Assembly (NCBI RefSeq): GCF_004363655.1
Contig: NZ_SNZH01000016.1
Span: 1 to 64,000, forward strand
Source: Tahibacter aquaticus
Lineage (GTDB): Bacteria > Pseudomonadota > Gammaproteobacteria > Xanthomonadales > Rhodanobacteraceae
DNA: 64,000 nucleotides
Direction: 5' to 3'
Shown: positions 45,813 to 54,609 of the stretch, in pieces
Layout of the letters: each line of letters begins with the position of its first letter
Numbering within the stretch: the first letter of the stretch is position 1
The notes under the pieces: model-generated
Told to the model about the DNA's origin: nothing
Database searches by the model: none
Seen by the model: only the letters and a program-made list of their open reading frames with translations
Program-made: the position numbers and the translations under genes

Positions 45813-46645
45813 GAGGCCGGCATCCGGAACTGATCCTTGCCGCGGCGCAAGGCGGCAAAGCGTTCCACCCGCGCGCCGGGTGCGATCGAGTGCTCGCGCC
45901 GCGCCCAGGCCACCACCTCGGCCTCGTCGATGCGCAGGAACGGATTGGTGGCACGTTCCTGCCGAATGCTGCTGGGCAGGCTCGGTTCGCCGCGGGCGCG
46001 GCGCTCGCGCACTTCCTGCACGCGCTGGCGCAGTGCGGCGTTGCCGGGCTCCACGCTGATCGCGTAGGCGCAGTTGGACAAGGTGTACTCGTGCGCGCAC
46101 AGCACGGCTGTATCGGCCGGCAGCGCGGCCAGGCGGTCCAGCGACGTCAACATCTGTGCCGGCGTGCCTTCGAACAGACGGCCGCAGCCCACACTGAACA
46201 AGGTATCGCCACAGAACAGCAGGCCGGCGCCGACATAACCGATATGCGTGCGCGTGTGTCCCGGCAGATCCAGTACTTCCAGGCGCAGGCTGGGCCGGGC
46301 CAGATCGACATGGTCGCCGCCGGCGACGCGCCGCGTCGCAATGGCGATACGTTCGTCATGCGGTGCAAAAATTTCCACTTCGGGAAATTGTCGTTGCAAA
46401 GCGGCGACGCCGCCGATATGGTCGCCGTGGTGATGGGTGAGCAGGATGGTATGCAATTGCAGGCCCTGTTCGCGCAGTGCAGCCAGCACCGGTGCGGCGT
46501 CTCCGGGGTCGACGACCAGGGCATTGCCGCCGGTGTCGTGCACCAGCCACAAATAGTTGTCGTCGAACGCAGGCACAGGCAGGGTACGCAGCACGGCTTC
46601 ACGGGGGCTAGGGGCGACGCGCGAATATAGCCGCGGCTTTCGCAT
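45806..46645 (-). CDS. gloB: Hydroxyacylglutathione hydrolase (glyoxalase II)
   Basis: A metallo-beta-lactamase fold enzyme with the di-zinc motif THHHGDHIGG and further ligands in LPGHTRTHIGY, FCGDTLFSVGCGRLFEG and CAHEYTLSN. It hydrolyses S-lactoylglutathione in methylglyoxal detoxification. The ATG at 46645 gives 279 residues; an in-frame GTG at 46594 (VLRTLPVPAF...) would give 262, nearer the family norm, so the start is uncertain. Divergent to the methyltransferase-rnhA-dnaQ genes, as in E. coli. It overlaps mltD downstream. Confidence 0.94.
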   Translation of the reverse strand: MRKPRLYSRVAPSPREAVLRTLPVPAFDDNYLWLVHDTGGNALVVDPGDAAPVLAALREQGLQLHTILLTHHHGDHIGGVAALQRQFPEVEIFAPHDERIAIATRRVAGGDHVDLARPSLRLEVLDLPGHTRTHIGYVGAGLLFCGDTLFSVGCGRLFEGTPAQMLTSLDRLAALPADTAVLCAHEYTLSNCAYAISVEPGNAALRQRVQEVRERRARGEPSLPSSIRQERATNPFLRIDEAEVVAWARREHSIAPGARVERFAALRRGKDQFRMPASW

Positions 46646-46739
46646 TCATCGTTAAGCCCGCTTAACGATCCTGGCGATTGGTGCGGGACAAGCCAGTGCC
46701 AGTTGGCGCAGAATCGCCCTCCCCGCCAGCAAGCTCACT

Positions 46740-47423
46740 ATGCCTCTTACTGCCCAGACCCCGTTCCAGACGGCCGCGCTGCGCCAATGGCTGCAGCAGG
46801 AAACGCTAGCCCTGGCGCCGGAATGCGCCGGCGTGTTTGGCCGCCAGGGCTTGTTCATCGGCTGCGAGCAGGGCTTCGGCTTGACGCTCAGCTCGCCCAT
46901 GCTTGGCCGGCGCTTCGGCCTGCACATGGCTGCGCCGGGCCAACTGGCCGGCGACGTACATTGCGCTGCGACCGAGCTGCCGTTCGCTGACGAAAGCTTC
47001 CGCCTGATCGTGCTGCAGCATGCGTTCGAATGGATGGACGATGCCGCCGCATTGCGTAGCGAATTGGTGCGCGTGCTGGAGCCGGGCGGCATTCTCATGG
47101 TCAGCGGCTTCGCCCGCTTCGGTCCCTGGCGGCCCTGGCTGGCCTGGCGCCTACAGAATTTCGGCGGCCTGCGCTGTGCTTCGGCCGGCAGCTGGCGCCG
47201 CGCACTGGCGCAGGACGGTGTAGATACCTATGCGCAACGCCGCGTCGGCCAGCTGCGTGCCGATTCGCTCGCTCTCGGCCTGCCGTCAGCACTGCGTCCG
47301 AGCTGGTTGCTGCTGGCGCGCAAGCGCAGCCAGACGGCACTGACCTGGGTGCGGCCCGTGTCGTTGAAGCCGCGGGGTGTGCGCGCACGCCTGGCCTCCG
47401 GCGCGCAGCGGGCGTCCGCATGA
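46740..47423 (+). CDS. SAM-dependent methyltransferase, YafS-like
   Basis: A 227-residue class I methyltransferase-like protein. The SAM-binding glycine region is weak ([14 protein letters not shown], about 39-52); later motifs are clearer ([25 protein letters not shown], about 77-100, and [13 protein letters not shown]). The position between gloB and rnhA is that of yafS in E. coli, which supports the assignment. Its substrate is unknown. The stop overlaps the rnhA ATG by 4 bp. Confidence 0.85.
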   Translation: MPLTAQTPFQTAALRQWLQQETLALAPECAGVFGRQGLFIGCEQGFGLTLSSPMLGRRFGLHMAAPGQLAGDVHCAATELPFADESFRLIVLQHAFEWMDDAAALRSELVRVLEPGGILMVSGFARFGPWRPWLAWRLQNFGGLRCASAGSWRRALAQDGVDTYAQRRVGQLRADSLALGLPSALRPSWLLLARKRSQTALTWVRPVSLKPRGVRARLASGAQRASA

Positions 47424-47875
47424 CCGCGGCGACGATGGCGGTGGATGTGTTTACCGACGGCGCCTGCCTGGGCAATCCCGGGCCCGGTGGCTGGGCGGCC
47501 TTGTTGCGTTATGGAAAAGTTGAGAAAGTCATTTCTGGCGGCGAGCCGGACAGCACCAACAATCGCATGGAGCTGATGGGCGCCATCGCGGCGCTGGAGG
47601 CATTGACGCGTTCCTGCCAGGTGCGCATCACCACCGACTCGCAGTACGTCAAGCAAGGCATGCAGCAATGGCTGCCGCGCTGGCAGGCCAACGGCTGGCG
47701 CACGTCCGACAAGAAGCCTGTGAAGAACCAGGACCTGTGGGAGCGTCTGGCTGCCGCCGTGGCGCGCCACGACGTGGAATGGTTCTGGACGCGCGGTCAT
47801 TCCGGGCATCCGGACAACGAACGCGTGGACAGGGCTGCGCGCCTGGCCGCCGAAAAACAGCCCCGAGGAAAGTGA
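47420..47875 (+). CDS. rnhA: Ribonuclease HI
   Basis: A 151-residue enzyme with the active-site carboxylates Asp13 ([15 protein letters not shown]), Glu51 ([10 protein letters not shown]), Asp73 ([11 protein letters not shown]) and the distal Asp in NERVDRAAR, plus His in GHSGHPDNE. It removes the RNA strand of RNA-DNA hybrids. It overlaps the upstream methyltransferase (ATGA) and the downstream dnaQ by one base (TGATG), so the three genes are translationally coupled. Confidence 0.97.
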   Translation: MTAATMAVDVFTDGACLGNPGPGGWAALLRYGKVEKVISGGEPDSTNNRMELMGAIAALEALTRSCQVRITTDSQYVKQGMQQWLPRWQANGWRTSDKKPVKNQDLWERLAAAVARHDVEWFWTRGHSGHPDNERVDRAARLAAEKQPRGK

Positions 47876-48600
47876 TGCGTCAGATCGTGCTGGATACCGA
47901 AACGACCGGCCTGGACGCCAATCGCGGCCATCGCCTGATCGAGCTGGGTTGCGTGGAACTGCTGGAGCGCCGTGTCAGCGGCAGCCATTTCCACCGCTAT
48001 CTCAACCCCGACCGCGACATCGACGCGGGCGCCCAGGCGGTGCACGGCATCAGTATCGAGTTCCTCGTCGACAAGCCGCGCTTTGCCGACGTGGCCGACG
48101 AGTTCGTCGCTTATATCAGTGGCGCGGAACTGATCATCCACAACGCCGCCTTTGACGTAGGCTTCATCGACGCCGAGCTGGCACGGCTGGGACCGAGCTA
48201 CGGCCGCCTGCGCGACCATGCGACAGTGCTCGACACGCTGGCCATGGCGCGGGAAATGTTCCCCGGCCAGCGCAACAGCCTCGATGCCTTGTGCAAGCGC
48301 CTGGATATCGACAACAGCCATCGCGAACTGCATGGCGCGCTGCTCGACGCGGAAATCCTCGCCGACGTCTACCTTGCCCTGACCGCCGGCCAGGGTGCGC
48401 TGGATTTCGCGCTGGAAACGCCCGACAACGCCCAGATCCGCGTCGCCGCGCAGCACCGGCCGCTGAGCGAGCGACCGCCGTTGCGCGTGCACCTGGCCAA
48501 CGAGGCTGAACTGGCTGCGCACGAGGCACGCCTGGCTGCGATCGACAAGGCCAGCAAAGGCGCTACGGTCTGGCGCCGCCTGGCCGGCATTCCGCTCTGA
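47875..48600 (+). CDS. dnaQ: DNA polymerase III epsilon subunit (3'-5' proofreading exonuclease)
   Basis: A 241-residue DEDDh exonuclease. Exo motifs are clear: LDTETTGLD (Exo I), HNAAFDVGFID (Exo II) and HGALLDAEILADVY (Exo III). The C-terminal tail after about residue 185 should bind the alpha subunit. The ATG at 47875 overlaps the rnhA stop; the longer frame upstream runs through rnhA. The rnhA-dnaQ pairing is the classic enterobacterial arrangement, but here the genes are co-directional. Confidence 0.96.
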   Translation: MRQIVLDTETTGLDANRGHRLIELGCVELLERRVSGSHFHRYLNPDRDIDAGAQAVHGISIEFLVDKPRFADVADEFVAYISGAELIIHNAAFDVGFIDAELARLGPSYGRLRDHATVLDTLAMAREMFPGQRNSLDALCKRLDIDNSHRELHGALLDAEILADVYLALTAGQGALDFALETPDNAQIRVAAQHRPLSERPPLRVHLANEAELAAHEARLAAIDKASKGATVWRRLAGIPL

Positions 48601-48789
48601 GCAGCCGTCTTTGCGCGGCCTGGACCGGCTGTTTTCCTGCCCACCCCGCAGGAATGTCAGTTTTGCTCCCGCTTTTGCGTTAAACCATTCAGACGCTGCC
48701 TTGGCCTAGGCAGTGCTGCCGCGCATGGCATAATCGGCCGGCGCGCCCCAGCAGCCGCCAGGGTGCTCGCTCGAATGGGGAGTTCGGCG

Positions 48790-50109
48790 ATGAATTTGCG
48801 TACGTGGATCGGAGCCGTGTGCGTATTCCTGCTGCCGTGCGGCCTTGCCGCCGCGTCGGCGGTGGACGCCATCGCCGCGCACAAGCACCAGGGCGTGGCC
48901 AGCTGTTCCAACAGTGTCTGCCATGGCGCTTCGCAGGTGTTTCGCGAATCGCACGTGATGCAGAACGAATTCGCGGTCTGGCAGGAGACCGATCCGCACG
49001 CCAAGGCCTACGCCATCCTGGAGCAGCCTGCCTCGCGCGAGATCGCGCGCAAGCTCGGCCTGGGCAATGCGACCGAAGCGAAGATCTGCCTCGACTGCCA
49101 TGCCGACAATGTGCCTGCGGCACAGCGTGGCGAGCGCTTCCAGCTCAGCGATGGCGTCGGTTGCGAGGCCTGCCACGGCGGCGCCGAGCAATGGCTCAAC
49201 GCGCATGCGGACAAAAGCGTCAAGCATGCCGACAACCTGGCCAAGGGCATGTATGCGACCGACGATCCGGTAAAGCGCGCGCAGCTGTGCCTGTCCTGCC
49301 ACATGGGCACGAAGGACCGCATGATCACCCACCGCATCATGGGGGCCGGCCATCCGCGCCTGACCTTCGAGCTGGATACCTTTACCTGGCTGGGTCGGCC
49401 GCATTACGCCATCGACGCCGACTGGATAGAGCGCAAGGGCGAATTCAGCGGTGCGCGCGACTGGGCGGTAGGCCAGGGCGTCGCGGCGGCGAACCTGCTC
49501 GACCAGCTGACCGATCCCAAGGCCGGTATGCAAGGCATCTTCCCCGAGCTGGTGCTGTTCAACTGCTTTGCCTGTCATAAGCGCATGTCGGACAAGAGCT
49601 GGGGCCCGCGCCAGGGCACCGGCCTGGGCCCAGGCGTGGTGCGCCTGTACGACGCCAACCTGGTGATGTTCCGTCATGTGCTGGCGGCGGTGGACAAATC
49701 CGCCGAGGCGCGCGTGCTGGAACAGACCCGGGCGCTGCACAAGGCGACTACCGAAAGCCGCGACGCGACCCTGGCAGCGGCGCGGCGACTGCGCGCCACG
49801 CTGGACGAACTGCTGCCGCGGGTTGCCCAGCACCGCTTCGACGGCAGCAGCCTGAATGCAATCCTGGCCGACATCGAAGCCGATGCGGCCCGCGGCGAAT
49901 ACCGTGACTATGACGCGGCCGAGCAGGCGGCCATGGCGGCGCAGTCGGTCATTGTCGCGTTCGAGAACACCGGCACCATCGACAAGGCCCGCGCCGATGC
50001 GCTCAAGGCCAGGCTCGACGGCGTGTATGCGGTGCTGAAGAACGAGAACGGCTATTCGATGAGCGGTTTCCAGGTCGCCTTGAAAGCGCTCAAGAACGGC
50101 GCGCTGTAG
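48790..50109 (+). CDS. Pentaheme c-type cytochrome, c554-like
   Basis: A 439-residue exported protein starting at ATG 48790, which gives a signal peptide (GAVCVFLLPCGLAAASA). Five heme sites: an unusual Cys39-x4-Cys44-His45 (CSNSVCH), then CLDCH (100-104), CEACH (125-129), CLSCH (167-171) and CFACH (259-263). Heme spacing and the GVGCEACHGGAEQWL segment resemble the cytochrome c554/c' family. The C-terminal 170 residues are helical and heme free. Such proteins relay electrons in nitrogen or sulfur metabolism. The gene stands alone between dnaQ and a PP2C gene; no partner enzyme is adjacent, so its redox partner is unknown. Confidence 0.85.
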   Translation: MNLRTWIGAVCVFLLPCGLAAASAVDAIAAHKHQGVASCSNSVCHGASQVFRESHVMQNEFAVWQETDPHAKAYAILEQPASREIARKLGLGNATEAKICLDCHADNVPAAQRGERFQLSDGVGCEACHGGAEQWLNAHADKSVKHADNLAKGMYATDDPVKRAQLCLSCHMGTKDRMITHRIMGAGHPRLTFELDTFTWLGRPHYAIDADWIERKGEFSGARDWAVGQGVAAANLLDQLTDPKAGMQGIFPELVLFNCFACHKRMSDKSWGPRQGTGLGPGVVRLYDANLVMFRHVLAAVDKSAEARVLEQTRALHKATTESRDATLAAARRLRATLDELLPRVAQHRFDGSSLNAILADIEADAARGEYRDYDAAEQAAMAAQSVIVAFENTGTIDKARADALKARLDGVYAVLKNENGYSMSGFQVALKALKNGAL

Positions 50110-50243
50110 GAGGCTTGGCCGGGCGGCGCGCCGTGGCTGCTGCTGGCTGCGGCAAGTAGGCCCATTCCTCGCTCTGCAGGGGTGGGCTGATGGTGCGATT
50201 CGAGGAAAGCCCAATCAGGCTTGCCGCGGGACTTTCCGCCATT

Positions 50244-50278
50244 GCCCGCAATGCCGCCGGTTGGCCGTCATTGCGGGC
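50244..50278. repeat. Inverted repeat between convergent genes
   Basis: A perfect 10-bp stem (GCCCGCAATG/CATTGCGGGC) with a 15-nt loop, in the 205 bp between the cytochrome gene and the PP2C gene. No T-tract; it may be a REP-like or mRNA-end element. Confidence 0.4.
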
Positions 50279-50314
50279 CCGGCTACCGCGCGGCCCTGCC
50301 GGCGCGCGCGGATG

Positions 50315-51016
50315 TCAGCGCCGGCGGATCAGCACTACCGTGACATTGTCCGAGCCGCCACCGTCGAGGGCGGCCAGAATCAGGTGATCGACGCATTCCT
50401 GCGCCGACAGCTCGGCGCGGGCGAGAATACTGTCAATCTGCGCATCTTCCACTTCTTCGGTCAGCCCGTCGCTGCACAGCAGGATCTGCATGCCCGGCTG
50501 CAGCGTGCCGGTGATGGTCTCCACGCGCAGACTTTGCGGATCGGTCACGCCTAGCGCCTGGGTGACCACATTGCGATGCGGATGGGTGCGTGCCTGCTCG
50601 GCGGTGATGGCGCCCTGCTCGATGAGCTCCTGAACGTAGGAGTGGTCTTGCGAAAGCTGCTTGAGCGCGCCGTTCCAGACATAAACGCGGCTGTCGCCGA
50701 CCCAGGCCATTTCGAACTGATCGCCACTGACGCTGACCGCAGCGACGGTCGTTCCCATGGGCAGCGCTTCGGCGCGGCGGCTGGAATGGCGGATGATTTC
50801 CTCGTCGGCGAGCTGGATGGCGCGGCCGATCGCAGTGCCTTTGCGCACTTCGTCGATCAGCGTATCGCGGGCGATGGCGCTGGCGACTTCGCCGTGCTCA
50901 TGCCCGCCCATGCCATCGGCGACGAGCCATAGGCCCAGCTCCGGGTCGGCATAATACGTGTCTTCGTTGTGCTCGCGGCGCAGGCCGACGTGGGAGCTGT
51001 GTCCGAATTCGATCAT
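50315..51016 (-). CDS. PP2C-family serine/threonine protein phosphatase
   Basis: A 233-residue soluble phosphatase with all PP2C metal and phosphate motifs: RREHNEDTYY (about 14-23), VADGMGGHEHG, MGTTVAAVSV, WVGDSRVY, CSDGLTEEV and GGGSDNVTVVLI at the C-terminus. It resembles the Stp1/PrpC type that reverses Hanks-type kinase action. No kinase gene is in the window. T6SS clusters often include a PppA-like phosphatase, but this gene is 46 kb from the vgrG module, so a link would be speculative. Confidence 0.93.
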   Translation of the reverse strand: MIEFGHSSHVGLRREHNEDTYYADPELGLWLVADGMGGHEHGEVASAIARDTLIDEVRKGTAIGRAIQLADEEIIRHSSRRAEALPMGTTVAAVSVSGDQFEMAWVGDSRVYVWNGALKQLSQDHSYVQELIEQGAITAEQARTHPHRNVVTQALGVTDPQSLRVETITGTLQPGMQILLCSDGLTEEVEDAQIDSILARAELSAQECVDHLILAALDGGGSDNVTVVLIRRR

Positions 51017-51338
51017 GCGCGAAGCCTGGTTCGGGTTTTGTTGCCATCGCCAGACGCTGCGTGCCGGCAGAAATGGAACGGCGGCGCGTGCGAAAAACGA
51101 ACTGGGTCATAGCATGCCGCCGGGAACTGGCTGGAGGCAAGCGGAAGGCACTGCAGGACTGCGTATCCTTTGCTACCGATTACGTATTTCGGCCGCTGCT
51201 TGCGTCACCCGCAAACGCGGGCTTGCGGCAGGCGCATCGCGAGGCACTGCGATGGCCTTGTATCCGTCGCGCGTAGCTCGTACTATTCGCGCCCCTCGCC
51301 GCGCCACCGGCAGGGCCAGTCGCAAGACTGACAGTTCC
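51017..51338 (+). promoter_or_regulatory. Intergenic region with tRNA-Ser(CGA) promoter
   Basis: Most of these 322 bp show no gene. A good promoter lies at 51258-51286: TTGTAT, 17-bp spacer, TACTAT, followed by a G+C-rich discriminator (TCGCGCCCC), about 50 bp before the tRNA. The PP2C promoter should also be here on the other strand, but was not defined. Confidence 0.5.
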
Positions 51339-51429
<91 letters not shown>

Positions 51430-51435
51430 CAACGA

Positions 51436-51463
51436 CGACAACGCCCCGCAAGGGGCGTTGTCG
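51436..51463 (+). terminator. Terminator after tRNA-Ser(CGA)
   Basis: CGACAACGCCCC-GCAA-GGGGCGTTGTCG, a perfect 12-bp stem with a GNRA-like loop, followed by TTTCTCT. Confidence 0.85.
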
Positions 51464-51525
51464 TTTCTCTGCCGCGGCCCGGTCGGTTTGGGCTAGGCTC
51501 GCGCTTTCCCTAGCAGAGCACTCCG

Positions 51526-51921
51526 ATGTCGCTGATCGTCACCCCGATTTCCCATGGCGAACTGATCGACAAGATCACCATCCTGGAGATCAAGTCCGAA
51601 CAGATCGCCGATCCGGCCAAGCTGGCCAACGTGCGTACCGAGCTGGATCTGCTGAATGCGGCATGGCGCGACGATGCCGCGGCGGCCATCGACATCGGCG
51701 GCGAGCGCGCGCGGCTGAAGCAGGTCAACCAGTCGCTGTGGGATATCGAAGATCGCATCCGTCTGAAGGAAAAAGCCCAGGCCTTCGATGCGGAATTCAT
51801 CGAGCTGGCACGCGCCGTTTATTTCCAGAACGACGATCGTGCCGCGATCAAGCGCGAGATCAATCTCAAGCTCGGCTCGCAACTGATCGAAGAAAAGTCG
51901 TACCAGAACTACAAGAGCTGA
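51526..51921 (+). CDS. DUF6165 family protein
   Basis: A 131-residue cytoplasmic protein with the DUF6165 pattern: N-terminal VTPISHGELIDKITILEIKSE, then a helical ERARLKQVNQSLWDIEDRIR segment and the conserved FIELARAVYFQNDDRAAIKREIN block. Function not established. It is often found with glycan and LPS genes, as here, where a GT9 glycosyltransferase gene ends 9 bp downstream on the opposite strand and a Kdo kinase lies beyond. A role in surface polysaccharide synthesis is inference from that context. Confidence 0.85.
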   Translation: MSLIVTPISHGELIDKITILEIKSEQIADPAKLANVRTELDLLNAAWRDDAAAAIDIGGERARLKQVNQSLWDIEDRIRLKEKAQAFDAEFIELARAVYFQNDDRAAIKREINLKLGSQLIEEKSYQNYKS

Positions 51922-51930
51922 TCCGCGGGG

Positions 51931-53004
51931 CTAGCCCGCCTGCGTCCGGCTACGGCTCTGGGCGAACGCGTCGAAACGCTCGATCACGGCGTCGGTCTCG
52001 ATCAGATCCATCACGCCTTCGTGCTCGATCTTCGTGCCCCAGCGCAGTTGCGCGGCAGGCTTGCCGCGGAACTGGCGTGCGGCGGCGTCATAGCGGTCGA
52101 CGCACCAGCGGCGATCGGAATACGGGCCCGAGCGCTGCGGATTGCTCGCCGCATGCAGGCCTAGTACGGCGCTGCCGACGGCGTTGGCGAGGTGCATTGG
52201 GCCGGAGTCGGGTGTGAGCACCAGATCGGCCTTGCGCAGCAGTGCCAGCAACTGCTTCAGCGTATCCCTGCCTATCAGGTCGACCGGCCTGCAGTGCTGC
52301 AGATGTGCCGTGATCGCAGCGCCGAACTCGCGCTCGTAGGCACTTGGCCCGCCGCACAACACCACGCGCCAGCCGTGCACGGTGGCGGCATGATCCATCA
52401 CCGCGGCATAGCGCTGCGGCTGCCAGTTGCGCAGGCGATGGCTGGAGCAGGGGCTGACCAGCAGGGTAGGCGGGTCGCCCGGCAGATGCTCCTCGGCGAA
52501 CTCGAATGCCGCGTTGGGAATGGGTAGGTCCCAGCGCACAGTGGTCTGCCGCAGGCCCAGCGGCTCGGCGAAGCTGCCGATCGCGTCGAGTACGTGCTCG
52601 CCGCTGCGCGCGGCAATGCGCTGGTTTACGAACAGGCCATGCAGGTCGCGCGAGCGCGCCGCGTCGTAGCCTATGCGCCGGCGCGCACGCACCAGGGCGC
52701 TGAGCAGGTTGGAGCGCAGCGCGACCTGCATATGCAGCAGGGCGTCGAAGCGGCGTCCGCCCAGGGCACGGCGTACCTGGCGGTAGCCTTCCCAGCCCTT
52801 GCTCTTGTCGAACACGATGAACTCGACCCCGGGCAGGTCGCCGACCAGCTTGTGTTCCAGCTTGCCGACGATCCAGGTCAGTGCGGTCTGTGGCCACTGC
52901 GTCTGCAGCGTACGCACCAGTGGCAGCACATGACTGACATCGCCCAGGGCTGAGGTGCGCAGCAGACACAAGGATTGGACGGGCGTTGCTGCGGGTTCGG
53001 ACAT
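51931..53004 (-). CDS. Glycosyltransferase family 9, heptosyltransferase-like
   Basis: A 357-residue GT-B enzyme. The start at 53004 gives the normal N-terminus (SLCLLRTSALGDVSHVLPLV); the longer frame upstream overlaps the kdkA leader. The C-terminal donor-site motif LVLTPDSGPMHLANAVG (about 264-280) is typical of ADP-heptose:LPS heptosyltransferases. It probably adds heptose or a related sugar to the LPS core. It is divergent from kdkA, whose product phosphorylates the Kdo of the same molecule. The exact acceptor cannot be read from sequence. Confidence 0.88.
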   Translation of the reverse strand: MSEPAATPVQSLCLLRTSALGDVSHVLPLVRTLQTQWPQTALTWIVGKLEHKLVGDLPGVEFIVFDKSKGWEGYRQVRRALGGRRFDALLHMQVALRSNLLSALVRARRRIGYDAARSRDLHGLFVNQRIAARSGEHVLDAIGSFAEPLGLRQTTVRWDLPIPNAAFEFAEEHLPGDPPTLLVSPCSSHRLRNWQPQRYAAVMDHAATVHGWRVVLCGGPSAYEREFGAAITAHLQHCRPVDLIGRDTLKQLLALLRKADLVLTPDSGPMHLANAVGSAVLGLHAASNPQRSGPYSDRRWCVDRYDAAARQFRGKPAAQLRWGTKIEHEGVMDLIETDAVIERFDAFAQSRSRTQAG

Positions 53005-53068
53005 GCGGTTGCTAGAATGCCAGGGAACTGAAGAACGAGACGAACACGGCAGAGGCCGTGCGCAGACG

Positions 53069-53839
53069 ATGAGCGAGGCGATCCTGAAAACCACCGCCGG
53101 CGGCGCGATTCTGTGCGACGCATCGCTGGCCGCACAAGTCGACGAGCGCTGGTTCGATCCGCAGCATTGGGGCGGGCCGCACGGCGCAACGATCACGGCG
53201 GGCGGACGCGGTGCCGCCTGGATGGTAACGACACCTGCCGGCGCCGGCGTGCTGCGTCATTACCGCCGCGGCGGCGCGATGGCCCGACTGTTCCGCGACT
53301 GGTATTTCTGGCACGGCGCCGAAGAAACCCGGCCTTTCCGCGAGTTCCGCCTGCTGCAGCACCTGCAGCGCCTGGGTTTGCCGGCACCGCAAGCGGTAGC
53401 GGCGCGCTACCGCCGGCGCGGACTGTTCTACCAGGCCGACTTGCTGATGCGGCGCATAGCCGAAGCGCAGACCCTGGCGGAAATCCTCCTGGCCGGCCAG
53501 CTCGACGCCGCACTGATGCAGCGGATCGGTGCTCTGATTGCGCGCTTCCACCAGGCCGGCATCTGGCATGCAGACCTGAATGCGCACAACGTGCTGCGCG
53601 CGCGCGACGCGGTTTATCTGATCGACTTCGATCGTGGTCAGGTCCGCGCCCCTGCCGATACCTGGCAACAGCAGAACCTGGCACGCCTGCGCCGCTCGCT
53701 GCTCAAGCTCGGTGCGGCGGCGGCGGGCGAGGCCGCGTTCGAGGTTGGCCTGTGGCAGCCCTTGCGCCAAGCCCATGCGTCCGCACTTTCCCAGGCGCAC
53801 AATGCCAGTCCTGGCACACCGGCGGAACCCGAGCAATGA
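53069..53839 (+). CDS. kdkA: 3-deoxy-D-manno-octulosonic acid kinase
   Basis: A 256-residue small kinase of the KdkA/Rfa family: RHYRRGGAMARL and PFREFRLLQHLQRLGLPAPQ in the N-lobe, catalytic loop HADLNAHNVL and metal motif YLIDFDRGQV in the C-lobe. It phosphorylates a Kdo residue of lipid A-Kdo, as in Haemophilus, Vibrio and xanthomonads, which have a single Kdo. The ATG at 53069 follows the region shared with the GT9 promoter. The stop overlaps the next ATG by 4 bp, opening an operon that ends in the moa genes. Confidence 0.92.
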   Translation: MSEAILKTTAGGAILCDASLAAQVDERWFDPQHWGGPHGATITAGGRGAAWMVTTPAGAGVLRHYRRGGAMARLFRDWYFWHGAEETRPFREFRLLQHLQRLGLPAPQAVAARYRRRGLFYQADLLMRRIAEAQTLAEILLAGQLDAALMQRIGALIARFHQAGIWHADLNAHNVLRARDAVYLIDFDRGQVRAPADTWQQQNLARLRRSLLKLGAAAAGEAAFEVGLWQPLRQAHASALSQAHNASPGTPAEPEQ

Positions 53840-54609
53840 ACCTGGCTTTGCAATTCCTCGGGGTCGGCTCGTCTCAGGCGGTAGAGCTGGGGTCGTCCGG
53901 CGCCGTGCTCGAGCGCGACGGCCAGCCCTGGCTGCTGATCGACTGCGGTCCGGAAACACTGACCCGCTACCTCGACCGTTATGCCAGCCTGCCGCGTACG
54001 ATCTATGTCACGCATACGCACATGGACCACGTCGGCGGCTTCGAGCGTTTATTCACAAAAATCTATTTCGACAATGCCTTGCGCGGCCGCGTGCGCGTTT
54101 TCGCCCATGCGGCGCTGGTGCCGCTGCTGCAGGCGCGCATCGCCGACTATCCGAACGTCCTGGCCGAGGGCGGCGCGAATTTCTGGGATGCGTTCCAGCT
54201 GCTGCCGCTGTCGCGCGGGTTCTGGCTCGACGACACCTGGTTCGACGTGTTTCCGGTACGCCACCATGCACCGGACACAGCCTTCGCGCTGAGCCTGCGC
54301 GGCAGTTGCGTCTGGACCGGTGATACCCGGCCGGTGCCGGAAATGCTCAGCCGCTATGCCAGCGCGGGCGAGCTGGTTGCGCACGATTGCGGCCTGGTCG
54401 GCAATCCCTCGCACAGCGGCGTGGACGATCTTGAGCGCGAGTACGCAGCCGAGCTGCGCGCGCGCCTGGTGCTGTACCACTACGGCAGCGCCGCCGACGG
54501 CGCCGCCTTGGCCGCCCGCGGCTATCGTATCGCGCGGCCGGGCGAGCGCTTCGTACTCGGTACCGGGCAGCCGCAACGCACGGCCGAGTCGGTCCTGCGG
54601 GCCGTCTGA
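53836..54609 (+). CDS. MBL-fold metallohydrolase, RNase Z-like
   Basis: A 257-residue protein with the metallo-beta-lactamase motif THTHMDHVGGFERLF (about 53-67), a distal His in VRHHAPDTA, an Asp in WTGDTRPVPE, and a late His in YHYGS. It resembles the small RNase Z/PhnP-like hydrolases; substrate unknown. It starts within the kdkA stop and its own stop overlaps the moaA ATG by one base, so it is an internal gene of the kdkA-moa operon. Whether it serves LPS or cofactor metabolism cannot be told. Confidence 0.82.
   Translation: MNLALQFLGVGSSQAVELGSSGAVLERDGQPWLLIDCGPETLTRYLDRYASLPRTIYVTHTHMDHVGGFERLFTKIYFDNALRGRVRVFAHAALVPLLQARIADYPNVLAEGGANFWDAFQLLPLSRGFWLDDTWFDVFPVRHHAPDTAFALSLRGSCVWTGDTRPVPEMLSRYASAGELVAHDCGLVGNPSHSGVDDLEREYAAELRARLVLYHYGSAADGAALAARGYRIARPGERFVLGTGQPQRTAESVLRAV

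Noticed and set aside
50315..51016. PP2C phosphatase as part of the T6SS control system
   Set aside because: No kinase or T6SS gene adjacent; 46 kb from the vgrG module. Kept as a general phosphatase.
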